Shown here: piece after piece, positions 1 through 7,223 of the stretch | Position numbering within the stretch: position 1 is the first letter of the stretch | Layout of the letters: each line of letters starts with the position of its first letter | DNA from: Candidatus Blautia intestinipullorum | GTDB taxonomy: Bacteria; Bacillota; Clostridia; Lachnospirales; Lachnospiraceae | Assembly (NCBI GenBank): GCA_019120475.1 | Contig: DWVA01000160.1 | Coordinates: 1-11,957, forward strand | Direction of reading: 5' to 3' | DNA length: 11,957 bases | Notes under the pieces: generated by a model | What the model was told of the DNA's origin: nothing | Database searches by the model: none | Seen by the model: the letters and a program-made list of their open reading frames with translations, nothing else | Made by a program: the position numbers and the translations under genes

Positions 1-1
1 G

Positions 2-655
2 CTTAACCGCCAGGTGGAGGAAGTTCTGTATCCCGCAATGGAGGACTTTGCCATTGATATCATGATCGGAAAGGGAGCCTCCGCCCGTTCTATACGGCTG
101 GATCTGCCGCGTTTTACTCTTGTGGGGGCCACCACCAGAGCAGGTCTCCTTTCCGCGCCTCTGCGGGACCGCTTTGGCGTAATGCATCACCTTGAATTTT
201 ACAATCAAAAGGAACTGGAGACCATTATCCTCCGTTCCGCCCAGGTTCTGGAAGTGGAGATCGACAGACGCGGAGCCCAGGAAATTGCCAAGCGTTCCCG
301 TGGAACGCCGCGGCTGGCTAACCGCCTTTTGAAGCGTGTGCGGGATTTTGCCCAGGTAAAATATGATGGAAAAATCACATATGAAGTGGCTGTTTTCGCT
401 CTGAATCTCCTGGAAGTGGATCAATACGGCCTTGACAAAACCGACCGGAAGATCCTGAAAACTCTGATCGTAAACTTTCAGGGAGGTCCTGTTGGACTTG
501 AGACTCTGGCTGCTGCCATCGGGGAAGATACAGGAACGCTGGAAGAAGTATATGAGCCGTATCTTCTGCAGAACGGATTCCTGAACCGTACTCCCAGAGG
601 CAGGATGGCGTCGCCTCTGGCGTACAGTCATCTGGGCTTTGAGAAGAATTCCTAA
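2..655 (+). CDS. ruvB: Holliday junction branch migration ATPase RuvB (5'-truncated, C-terminal two thirds)
   Basis: RuvB is the hexameric AAA+ motor that drives branch migration of Holliday junctions together with RuvA and RuvC. The frame is open from base 2 (LNRQVEEVLYPAMEDF), so the gene starts upstream of the window; the GTG at 14 is internal. About 217 of the usual ~335 residues are present, and the Walker A and B motifs lie outside. Visible are the sensor-1/arginine-finger stretch (GATTRAGLLSAPLRDRFG), the sensor-2 stretch (SRGTPRLANRLLKRVRDF) and the C-terminal winged-helix DNA-binding domain (from about TDRKILKTL, ending in NRTPRGRMAS). The reading frame is intact to the TAA. A zapA gene follows after a 116-nt gap. 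Confidence 0.97.
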   Translation, partial: LNRQVEEVLYPAMEDFAIDIMIGKGASARSIRLDLPRFTLVGATTRAGLLSAPLRDRFGVMHHLEFYNQKELETIILRSAQVLEVEIDRRGAQEIAKRSRGTPRLANRLLKRVRDFAQVKYDGKITYEVAVFALNLLEVDQYGLDKTDRKILKTLIVNFQGGPVGLETLAAAIGEDTGTLEEVYEPYLLQNGFLNRTPRGRMASPLAYSHLGFEKNS

Positions 656-662
656 AAAATTC

Positions 663-691
663 TATACTTTTCTACAAATTTCGATTATAAT
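663..691 (+). promoter_or_regulatory. Possible sigma-A promoter for zapA
   Basis: A perfect -10 hexamer (TATAAT, 686-691) sits 80 nt upstream of the zapA start. At 17-bp spacing the -35 position reads TATACT (663-668), only 3 of 6 matches to TTGACA, and there is no extended TGn. The AT-rich surroundings fit a promoter, but the weak -35 makes this tentative; zapA could also be read through from ruvB. Confidence 0.4.
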
Positions 692-771
692 AAGAAAAAG
701 ATGACTTTTTTACTGCGTCCCTTATATGAAAAACGGGTGCGGGAAATATACAGAAACACAGGAGGCTTTTT

Positions 772-1179
772 ATGGCAGTCAAGAATACAGCACAGGTAGT
801 GATCGGCGGAAAGATCATCACTTTGGGCGGCTATGAGTCTGAGGAATACTTTCAGAAGGTAGCATCCTATATGAACAATAAAATTGCGGAATTAAGTGAA
901 ATGCCCGGGTATTCCAGGCAGCCTATGGAAACCAAACATACGCTGCTCAGTCTGAATATTACAGACGACTATTTCAAGGCAAAAAAACAGGCTGAAATTT
1001 TTGAACAGGATCTTCAGCAGAAAGATCAGGAGATGTATGAACTGAAGCATGAGCTGATCTCTCTTCGCATGAAAATCGAAGAGGCGGAGAAAAAACAGCA
1101 GGAAGCTGTTCAGCAGCGTACAGTTCTGGAAGGAAAAGTTAAAGAGCTGGAACAGGAAGTAGATTCACTGTTAAAGTAA
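772..1179 (+). CDS. zapA: Cell division protein ZapA
   Basis: A 135-residue ZapA-family protein. ZapA binds FtsZ and bundles or stabilises protofilaments in the cytoplasmic Z-ring. The N-terminal ~70 residues form the globular head typical of the family (VVIGGKIITLGGYESEEYFQKVASYMNNKI, then a conserved region around LLSLNITDDYFKA). Residues ~70-133 are a long charged heptad-like coiled coil (KQAEIFEQDLQQKDQEMYEL onward, ending in LEQEVDSLLK), which in ZapA mediates dimer and tetramer formation. The ATG has an AGGAGG site 6 nt upstream. The tail is longer than in the ~85-aa Bacillus ZapA, as is common in clostridia. The position upstream of wall-synthesis genes fits a division role. Confidence 0.88.
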   Translation: MAVKNTAQVVIGGKIITLGGYESEEYFQKVASYMNNKIAELSEMPGYSRQPMETKHTLLSLNITDDYFKAKKQAEIFEQDLQQKDQEMYELKHELISLRMKIEEAEKKQQEAVQQRTVLEGKVKELEQEVDSLLK

Positions 1180-1186
1180 AGAAGAG

Positions 1187-1224
1187 AAGGGGATTGCTCA
1201 GGTGGTAGTCCCCTTTATCTGTTT
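1187..1224 (+). terminator. Hairpin between zapA and the U32 gene (terminator or attenuator)
   Basis: A 9-bp stem (AAGGGGATT, 1187-1195, with AGTCCCCTT, 1207-1215; one G-U pair) encloses an 11-nt loop starting 7 nt after the zapA stop. It is followed by TTATCTGTTT, a poor U tract. It may terminate part of the zapA transcripts, leaving weak read-through to the U32 gene, which has no obvious promoter of its own. This hairpin also explains why the in-frame GTG at 1202 is an unlikely start for the next gene. Confidence 0.5.
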
Positions 1225-1243
1225 AGACAAAAAGAGAGGGATT

Positions 1244-3466
1244 ATGAAGAATAAAAGAAAACCGGAGCTTCTGGCCCCCGCCGGTTCCTATGAGGCTTTT
1301 GAAGCCGCTCTCGGCGCTGGAGCCGATGCCGTTTATGTGGGAGGACCCGATTTCGGAGCCAGGGCATATGCGAAGAATTTTACCCAGGAAGAATTGATTT
1401 CCGCTATACGTACTGCCCACCTCCACGGAAAAAAATTATATCTTACCGTTAACACACTCCTGAAGAACAGGGAACTTAAGGAACGTCTTTATCATTCTCT
1501 TCTTTCCTGTTATGAGGAGGGGCTGGACGCGGTGATCGTACAGGACTTTGGCGTACTGCGCTTTATCCGCCGGACTTTTCCGGATCTTCCTGTTCACGCC
1601 AGCACCCAGATGGCTGTTACCGGCCCGATGGGGATGCGCTTTTTGGAAAAACTGGGAGTTACCCGTGTGGTTCCCGCCAGAGAGCTTAGCCTTGAAGAAC
1701 TCTTTGCCATGCATCAGGCAAGTCCCATTGAGATTGAAGCCTTTATTCACGGCGCGCTGTGCTATAGTATTTCCGGCCAGTGCCTTATGAGCAGTATCCT
1801 GGGCGGACGGAGCGGAAACCGCGGACGGTGCGCCCAGCCCTGCCGTCTTTCCTATCGTGTGAAAGATGAGAATAACCGGTGGGTAAAGGGAAAAAACATC
1901 TGTCCTTTAAGCCTGAAGGATATCTGCACTCTGGATCTTCTTCCGGAAATCCTGGACGCCGGCGTTATTTCCCTGAAGATCGAGGGACGGATGAAGCAGC
2001 CGGAATATACGGCCGGAGTTACGGGGATGTATCGGAAATATCTGGACATACTGGAAGATAAAAGGGAAAATTTTAAGGTTTCCGACGAAGACAGAAAATA
2101 TCTTCTTGAAATTTTCAGCCGCGGCGGATCCTGCCAGGGATATTACCGGCAGCAGAACGGACCGTCTATGATGGCTTTTTCCAATGAAAAGAAAACCGGA
2201 AATGTTTCTTCCGGGTTAAAAAAAAGAAAAGAAAAAATTTACGGGAATTTAACCCTTTTTGCCGGATGTCCTGCTATACTGGAATTATCTTATTCCCCCC
2301 ATGGATATCCCCGGAAAGGAAACAGCGGTGTTTCCGGACAAAACGACGGTCAGATTTCCGTTTCCGTATCTCTGGGAGAAGTTCAGCCTGCCAAAGAACG
2401 GCCGATGGAAGAATCACGGGTCCGCCGGCAGATGGAAAAACTGGGAAACACGGAATTCTGCTGGGATCGTCTGGACATTCAGATGGACAGAAATATTTTT
2501 ATCCCAATCGGAACTCTCAACGAGCTCCGGCGGAATGCCTTTTCCACTCTGGAAGAGAAGATACAGGCATCATACCGGAGGAAACAGCCTGGGCTTCCTT
2601 CCTATGTTCCAGAAGAAAAAAAGCCTGTGCATCCGGAAGATCCTCAGAAATTCTATGTTTCCTGTGAGACCTTAAAACAGGCGTCCGCCCTTGCCGCCAG
2701 TCCTGGTCTGACCGGACTGTATCTTCCTTTTCATGTAATGAGGAACTGTATGGAGGAGGGGCTTTACAGACGTAAGGAGCTGTATCTTTCCACTCCGTAT
2801 GTGACAAGGGGAAAATTCCCGGAAGAATTTCTGGCTCAGGCTGAATCCTGGCTGGAGATGGGTATGAAAGGCTTTCTTGTACGGAATCTGGAATCCTACG
2901 GAGCGCTGAAAGAACGGGGCCTGGCGGAAAAATGTGTGATTGATTTTCCTTTATATACCTGGAACAATGAAGCCGTTGCATTCTGGGATGATGAAGGCGT
3001 CCTGCGGACAACCATGCCTGTGGAACTGAACGAAAAGGAACTCCGGCACCGGAACAATTCCCGCAGCGAATTTCTGGTTTACGGATATCTGCCCCTGATG
3101 CAGTCTGCACAGTGCGTCAGAAAAAATCTTCTCCGCTGCGAAAAAAAAGAAAGCTACATGATCCTGAAAGACCGCTACGACAAGGAATTTCCCTCTGTCT
3201 GTGTCTGCGACCCATGGAAAACGGGAAATACAAAAGAAAAACAATATTGTTATAATATTCTATATAACAGTCTTCCATACGGGCTTTTGAAGGAACATCG
3301 GCAGGTAAAGGGACTGGGAGCCGGATCTATGCGCCTGATGTTTACGATGGAGTCCGCGGAGGAAGCCGCAAAGATTCTGGAGGAATTCACAGGCGTATAT
3401 CTTTACGGAAAAGCGCCGTCTGAAAGAGTTTTTACGAAAGGACATTTTAAAAGAGGAGCCGAATAG
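1244..3466 (+). CDS. U32 family 'peptidase', RlhA-like (probable RNA hydroxylation enzyme)
   Basis: A 740-residue U32-family protein. Characterised relatives (E. coli RlhA on 23S rRNA; TrhO/TrhP-type U32 proteins on tRNA U34) are needed for prephenate-dependent RNA hydroxylation rather than proteolysis. The N-terminal barrel begins PELLAPAGSYEAFEAALGAG. The U32 signature has four cysteines, C173, C180, C196 and C200 (HGALCYSISGQC, then GRCAQPCR), a likely Fe-S ligand set. The next block, CPLSLKDIC followed by LKIEGRMKQPEYTAGV, is also typical. The middle (~residues 330-440) resembles the DUF3656 insert found in RlhA. The C-terminus has another Cys-rich patch (CVCDPWKTG) and ends in TKGHFKRG, as is usual for the family. 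I chose the ATG at 1244 because GAGAGG lies just upstream and homology starts there; the in-frame GTG at 1202 lies inside a hairpin. Its substrate RNA here is inferred only. Confidence 0.88.
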   Translation: MKNKRKPELLAPAGSYEAFEAALGAGADAVYVGGPDFGARAYAKNFTQEELISAIRTAHLHGKKLYLTVNTLLKNRELKERLYHSLLSCYEEGLDAVIVQDFGVLRFIRRTFPDLPVHASTQMAVTGPMGMRFLEKLGVTRVVPARELSLEELFAMHQASPIEIEAFIHGALCYSISGQCLMSSILGGRSGNRGRCAQPCRLSYRVKDENNRWVKGKNICPLSLKDICTLDLLPEILDAGVISLKIEGRMKQPEYTAGVTGMYRKYLDILEDKRENFKVSDEDRKYLLEIFSRGGSCQGYYRQQNGPSMMAFSNEKKTGNVSSGLKKRKEKIYGNLTLFAGCPAILELSYSPHGYPRKGNSGVSGQNDGQISVSVSLGEVQPAKERPMEESRVRRQMEKLGNTEFCWDRLDIQMDRNIFIPIGTLNELRRNAFSTLEEKIQASYRRKQPGLPSYVPEEKKPVHPEDPQKFYVSCETLKQASALAASPGLTGLYLPFHVMRNCMEEGLYRRKELYLSTPYVTRGKFPEEFLAQAESWLEMGMKGFLVRNLESYGALKERGLAEKCVIDFPLYTWNNEAVAFWDDEGVLRTTMPVELNEKELRHRNNSRSEFLVYGYLPLMQSAQCVRKNLLRCEKKESYMILKDRYDKEFPSVCVCDPWKTGNTKEKQYCYNILYNSLPYGLLKEHRQVKGLGAGSMRLMFTMESAEEAAKILEEFTGVYLYGKAPSERVFTKGHFKRGAE

Positions 3467-3470
3467 GCAT

Positions 3471-4841
3471 ATGATCAATGTAATTGTTGAATTATCCAAA
3501 TATCTTATTTTGACGCTGATGATCATTTATACTTTTCACTGCTTTTATACAGTGCGCCGGCAGGATGAGGAAGAAAAAAATGATCTGCTGAGGCAGCAGC
3601 TTATTTTGATCTTTTTTATGGATTTTACCGCCTTTCTTGTGATCTATCTGAAAACCTTTGATTTTCAGGTGATCCTGTTTTATATTGAAACGCTGGTATT
3701 TTTTGCGGCAGTGCAGATTTTGTACCGTGTCTTTTATAAAAAAGCGTCTCTTCTGCTTTTGAATAACATGTGCATGCTTCTGAGCATTGGATTTATCATG
3801 CTGTGCCGTCTTGATATTGATACCGCAACAAGGCAGCTTCTGATCGCTTCCGCGGCCAGCGGGATCGCTCTGATCATTCCGGTGATCATCCGAAAGCTGA
3901 AATTCCTGCGCAGGCTTACCTGGCTGTATGCCGGACTGGGAGTCCTGCTTCTTGCCGCGGTGTTCCTTCTTGCGCGGACAAGCTACGGAGCGAAACTGTC
4001 TCTTATGGGAATCCAGCCTTCTGAGGCCATAAAGATCACTTTTGTATTTTTCATGGCTTCGCTTTTATCCAGAGACACCAGCTTCCGGGCAGTCGTAAAG
4101 GCTACGGTGGTTGCGGCGCTCCATGTGGGAATACTGGTTCTTTCCCGCGATCTGGGAAGTGCGGTGATATTCTTTGCGGCTTATCTCATCATGGTTTATG
4201 TGGCAACGAAAAATGTGGGATATCTCGGGCTTGGCCTGGCCGGAGGAAGCGCGGCGTCTGTTGTCGCCTATTATCTGTTCGGACATGTCCGCCAGAGAGT
4301 AAGCGCGTGGAAAGATCCCATGGCGGTTTACCAGAACGAGGGCTACCAGATCGTACAGTCTCTTTTTGCCATTGGAACCGGCGGCTGGTTTGGAATGGGC
4401 TTATGTCAGGGATCTCCCGAATCCATCCCTGTGGTGAAAAATGATTTTATTTTCAGCGCTATCTGTGAAGAACTGGGCGGGATTTTTGCGATTTGCCTGA
4501 TCCTCGTCTGTATGAGTTTCTTTCTGATGATCGTGAATATTGCGCTCAGAATCAAAAATCCGTTTTATAAGCTCATTGCTCTGGGCTTAGGCGCCGAGTA
4601 CGCCTTCCAGGTATTTCTGACCATCGGAGGCGCTACAAAGTTTATCCCGATGACAGGCGTTACCCTTCCTCTTGTCAGCTATGGAGGAAGTTCCGTGATG
4701 AGTACGATACTGATGCTGGCTATTATCCAGGGACTGTATATTTTAAGAGAAGATGAGGACGAAGAATTTGAGAGACGAAGAAAAGAAGCTTTACAGCGAA
4801 TCCGGGCTAGAGAGGAAGCGCGCAGATCAGGAGAAATCTAA
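3471..4841 (+). CDS. FtsW/RodA/SpoVE-family SEDS peptidoglycan glycosyltransferase
   Basis: A 456-residue polytopic membrane protein (about ten hydrophobic helices). SEDS proteins polymerise lipid II into glycan strands together with a class B PBP, which is the next gene. Family marks are QPSEAIKI (182-189), SRDLGSA (225-231), the extracellular loop with the putative catalytic Asp325 (VVKNDFIFSAICEELGG), and MTGVTLPLVSYGGSS (394-408). The protein is longer than the usual ~380-400 aa, with an extra N-terminal membrane region and a charged C-terminal tail (EDEDEEFERRRKEA). The ATG at 3471 is 4 nt after the U32 stop, with AGAGGAG about 12 nt upstream. Length and PBP pairing recall actinobacterial RodA-PbpA, but FtsW, RodA and SpoVE cannot be told apart from sequence alone, so no symbol is given. 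Confidence 0.93.
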   Translation: MINVIVELSKYLILTLMIIYTFHCFYTVRRQDEEEKNDLLRQQLILIFFMDFTAFLVIYLKTFDFQVILFYIETLVFFAAVQILYRVFYKKASLLLLNNMCMLLSIGFIMLCRLDIDTATRQLLIASAASGIALIIPVIIRKLKFLRRLTWLYAGLGVLLLAAVFLLARTSYGAKLSLMGIQPSEAIKITFVFFMASLLSRDTSFRAVVKATVVAALHVGILVLSRDLGSAVIFFAAYLIMVYVATKNVGYLGLGLAGGSAASVVAYYLFGHVRQRVSAWKDPMAVYQNEGYQIVQSLFAIGTGGWFGMGLCQGSPESIPVVKNDFIFSAICEELGGIFAICLILVCMSFFLMIVNIALRIKNPFYKLIALGLGAEYAFQVFLTIGGATKFIPMTGVTLPLVSYGGSSVMSTILMLAIIQGLYILREDEDEEFERRRKEALQRIRAREEARRSGEI

Positions 4842-6246
4842 ACGGCGGCGGTCAAGGAACAGAGAATATACCTTTGTATCCGCTTTCTTTGTCGTTATAT
4901 TTCTTGGGCTGATCGGATATCTGGTTTATTTTGACGCAGCGAAAAGCGAAACTTTTATCAACAGCCCGTACAACACAAGACAGGATACTTTTTCAGACCG
5001 CGTTGTACGCGGACAGATTGTCTCTTCAGACGGAGAAGTTCTTGCCAGAACAGACGTCTATGACGATGGCTCCGAAGAAAGAGTATACCCTTATTCCAAT
5101 ATTTTTGCCCATGTGATCGGATACGATACCAACGGAAAAAGCGGTTTGGAATCAGAAGCGAATTTCCAGCTTCTTACTTCCCATGAGTTTTTTCTCAACC
5201 AGATGAAAAACGAATTTTTAGGTGAAAAAAATATGGGAGATACCGTGGTATCTACTTTAAGAGCGGATCTGCAGACAGTTGCCTACAACGCTTTGGGAGA
5301 CAGAAAAGGGGCTGTAGTGGCCCTGGAGCCTTCCACCGGAAAAATTCTTGCAATGGTAAGCAAGCCGGATTTCGATCCCAATACGCTTGCGGAAAACTGG
5401 GACTGGCTTGTAAGCGACGAAACGAACAGCAGCCTGCTGAACAGGGCTACCATGGGACAGTATCCCCCTGGTTCTACTTTTAAGATCGTTATGGCGCTGG
5501 ATTATTACCGCCAGCATGGAAGCTTTGACGGATACAGTTATCTCTGTCAGGGAAGCGTAACGCTGGAAGATCATACGATTCAGTGTTACAATGGAAATGT
5601 TCACGGGCAGGAAGATTTTTATTCCGCGTTTGCCAATTCCTGCAACTGTGCCTTTGCGGAAATGGGAACGGAACTGGGAGGATCCTCGATCCTGAAAACA
5701 AGCGAGGATCTGCTCTTTAATAAAAGCCTTCCGCTGGATTCCTACCGGAAAAGCTCATTTACACTGAACGGAAAATCAGGAATCCCTTTGATCATGCAGA
5801 CTTCGATCGGGCAGGGCAATACTCTTGTTTCGCCTATGCACATGGCTTTGATCACAAGCGCCATTGCCAACGGCGGGGTTCTCATGCAGCCTTATCTCAT
5901 CGACCAGGTTGTCAACAACACCGGAGATGTTGTAAGCACTACGGAACCGGAAGCTTATAAAAGACTTATGACAAATAATGAAGCGGCCATGCTTGGCAAA
6001 CTGATGGAAGGCGTTGTGGAACACGGAACCGCCACGGCTCTTTACGGACAGGGCTATACTGCCGCCGGCAAAACAGGTTCCGCCGAGTATGACGAGTATG
6101 GTTCAAGTCATTCCTGGTTTGTAGGATATTCCAACGTGGAAGACCCGGACATGGTTGTGGCCATTATTGTAGAAGGCGGCGGAACCGGAAGCGAGGCGGC
6201 CGTACCGATCGCTTCACAGTTGTTCAACGCTTATTATTACGGATAA
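4753..6246 (+). CDS. Class B penicillin-binding protein (peptidoglycan DD-transpeptidase), PbpA-like
   Basis: A 497-residue single-pass class B PBP that cross-links peptidoglycan outside the membrane. It has a basic cytoplasmic tail (KSKRRRSRNR), one membrane helix (about residues 39-60), a short pedestal (RVVRGQIVSSDGEVLA at 83-98) and a transpeptidase domain with all three active-site motifs: S241-T-F-K244 (PPGSTFKIVMAL), S296-C-N298, and K440-T-G442 (AAGKTGSAE). It is short compared with FtsI, SpoVD or PBP2 (~600-750 aa) and closer to actinobacterial PbpA (~490 aa). The first 89 nt overlap the SEDS gene, which implies translational coupling. A TTG at 4768 with AGGAC 7 nt upstream is an alternative start; the ATG at 4753 has only a weak site. 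The Ser, Lys and KTG residues are intact, so it should be active. Confidence 0.93.
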   Translation: MRTKNLRDEEKKLYSESGLERKRADQEKSKRRRSRNREYTFVSAFFVVIFLGLIGYLVYFDAAKSETFINSPYNTRQDTFSDRVVRGQIVSSDGEVLARTDVYDDGSEERVYPYSNIFAHVIGYDTNGKSGLESEANFQLLTSHEFFLNQMKNEFLGEKNMGDTVVSTLRADLQTVAYNALGDRKGAVVALEPSTGKILAMVSKPDFDPNTLAENWDWLVSDETNSSLLNRATMGQYPPGSTFKIVMALDYYRQHGSFDGYSYLCQGSVTLEDHTIQCYNGNVHGQEDFYSAFANSCNCAFAEMGTELGGSSILKTSEDLLFNKSLPLDSYRKSSFTLNGKSGIPLIMQTSIGQGNTLVSPMHMALITSAIANGGVLMQPYLIDQVVNNTGDVVSTTEPEAYKRLMTNNEAAMLGKLMEGVVEHGTATALYGQGYTAAGKTGSAEYDEYGSSHSWFVGYSNVEDPDMVVAIIVEGGGTGSEAAVPIASQLFNAYYYG

Positions 6247-6268
6247 GCAGGAACGTCTGAAGTAACGG

Positions 6269-6297
6269 TTGCCAGCTTGCGCAAAAAGAGTTATACT
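6269..6297 (+). promoter_or_regulatory. Sigma-A promoter for the NUDIX gene
   Basis: TTGCCA (6269-6274) and TATACT (6292-6297) at exactly 17-bp spacing give 5/6 and 5/6 matches to consensus, 49 nt upstream of the NUDIX start codon. This lies in the 99-nt gap after the PBP gene, where I see no terminator, so the NUDIX gene probably has its own promoter plus some read-through. Confidence 0.7.
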
Positions 6298-6345
6298 GTA
6301 TTCAGTTCAGATTAATTCACACGCATTACAGGAGGAACGTGCATT

Positions 6346-6798
6346 ATGATAGAAGCAACGAGCTGTGGCGGTGTGGTAATTTATCGTGGGAAGATACTGG
6401 CATTATATAAGTCTTACAAAAACCGGTATGAAGGCTGGGTATTGCCAAAGGGAACCGTAGAAAAAGGAGAGACCCACATACAGACCGCATTGCGGGAAGT
6501 CAGGGAGGAAGCGGATGTGAAGGCATCCATCGTAAAATATATTGGAAAAAGCCATTATAATTTCACGGTTCCGGAAGATATGGTCACAAAGGAAGTACAT
6601 TGGTATCTGATGACGGCTGATAATTATCATAGCAGGCCCCAAAGGGAAGAATTCTTTGTCGATTCCGGATATTATAAATTTCATGAAATTTATCATCTTC
6701 TCCGTTTTTCCAACGAAAAGCAGATCGTGGAGAAGGCATATCAGGAATATCTGGAAATGAGAAGCCAGGGACTCTGGGGCCGGCAGCGCAGGGATTGA
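6346..6798 (+). CDS. NUDIX hydrolase (MutT/Ap4A-hydrolase-like)
   Basis: A 150-residue cytoplasmic NUDIX protein that should cleave a nucleoside diphosphate linked to another moiety, with Mg2+. The Nudix box runs from G36 to V58: G36-x5-E42-x7-R50-E51-V52-x-E54-E55. The glycine normally found near the end of the box (position 57) is Asp, so the box reads REVREEAD. The metal-binding REVxEE core is intact. The start of the protein (SCGGVVIYRGKILAL) and the WVLPKGTVEKGE run resemble small Ap4A/MutT-type enzymes, but the substrate cannot be read from sequence. The ATG at 6346 follows AGGAGG. The gene is monocistronic, framed by the promoter at 6269-6297 and the terminator at 6814. Confidence 0.9.
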   Translation: MIEATSCGGVVIYRGKILALYKSYKNRYEGWVLPKGTVEKGETHIQTALREVREEADVKASIVKYIGKSHYNFTVPEDMVTKEVHWYLMTADNYHSRPQREEFFVDSGYYKFHEIYHLLRFSNEKQIVEKAYQEYLEMRSQGLWGRQRRD

Positions 6799-6813
6799 TT
6801 CCTGAAAGACTGA

Positions 6814-6848
6814 AGGACTGCGTTTTTTGCGCAGTCCTGTTTAGATTT
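6814..6848 (+). terminator. Intrinsic terminator after the NUDIX gene
   Basis: A perfect 9-bp stem, AGGACTGCG (6814-6822) with CGCAGTCCT (6830-6838), and a 7-nt loop (TTTTTTG), starting 15 nt after the stop codon. A broken T-rich tail follows (GTTTAGATTT). It separates the NUDIX gene from the 103-aa/DUF2953/gerW cluster. Confidence 0.8.
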
Positions 6849-6867
6849 ATCCAAAAAAGGGAATCCT
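6839..6867 (+). promoter_or_regulatory. Tentative forespore (sigma-F-like) promoter
   Basis: GTTTA (6839-6843) followed after 15 bp by GGGAATCCT (6859-6867) partly fits the sigma-F pattern GYWTA-N15/16-GGNRANANT. The -10 misses one conserved A, and the element overlaps the terminator tail. It lies about 40 nt upstream of a cluster ending in the sporulation gene gerW. A short inverted repeat (AAAAGG 6855-6860 / CCTTTT 6865-6870) overlaps it. I see no good sigma-A promoter here. This is weak evidence. Confidence 0.22.
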
Positions 6868-6907
6868 TTTATTAAGCATCCCTCAGAAGAAGGAGCAGTG
6901 AGACAAA

Positions 6908-7219
6908 ATGCTGAAATGGCATAAAAATTGTTTTGTCGGAAAGAATGTCCGAGACCTGGAACGCATTCAGGAGAAACTGGAAAACAGACGGCTGGTTCCC
7001 GGGATCTATCTTCTTGTTCTTTCCGAAAACCCCCGGAATATCATGGAACTGTTTCCCGCAGTTACTTTGCTCCAGCGTACCGCCGCCGATTTGTGTCCTG
7101 AAATCATCGGCATTGCCTTGGGGAAGGAGGAGGCGGTATCTCTTGCAGAAGAGATCATCAGACAGGTATATGAAGAAACAGGAGATGTTCAGGTAAAAGA
7201 ATATTTGAAAAACAGGTGA
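6908..7219 (+). CDS. Conserved-looking hypothetical protein (103 aa), upstream of DUF2953/gerW
   Basis: I do not recognise a named family. It is a soluble 103-residue protein with no signal peptide or membrane segment. Residues 1-30 are basic (KNVRDLERIQEKLENRR), followed by a hydrophobic strand (PGIYLLVLSE, 31-40), NPRNIMELFPAVTLL (41-55) and a helical acidic C-terminal half (GKEEAVSLAEEIIRQVYEE, 72-90). The alternating strand/helix pattern suggests a small alpha/beta fold. AAGGAG lies about 12 nt upstream of the ATG. Its stop is 4 nt from the DUF2953 start, so the two genes are almost certainly cotranscribed; context suggests a sporulation-linked role, which is inference. Confidence 0.75.
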   Translation: MLKWHKNCFVGKNVRDLERIQEKLENRRLVPGIYLLVLSENPRNIMELFPAVTLLQRTAADLCPEIIGIALGKEEAVSLAEEIIRQVYEETGDVQVKEYLKNR

Positions 7220-7223
7220 AGGC

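Noticed and set aside
695..711. AAAAAG/CTTTTT hairpin with T run between ruvB and zapA as a terminator.
   Set aside because: Only 6 mostly A-T pairs, too weak for an intrinsic terminator, and it lies just downstream of the putative -10 box.
1202..1243. Upstream in-frame GTG start for the U32 gene, adding 14 residues.
   Set aside because: It lies in the loop of the 1187-1215 hairpin and lacks a proper ribosome site; the ATG at 1244 has GAGAGG upstream and matches where homology starts.
2218..2225. Run of eight A bases in the U32 gene as a possible slippage or frameshift site.
   Set aside because: The zero frame continues with family-like sequence on both sides, and neither alternative frame yields a recognisable product.
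2259..3110. Alternative plus-frame and minus-strand frames of 130-200 codons inside the U32 gene.
   Set aside because: The U32 frame is continuous, with family motifs before, within and after this region; the alternatives look like low-complexity shadow translations.
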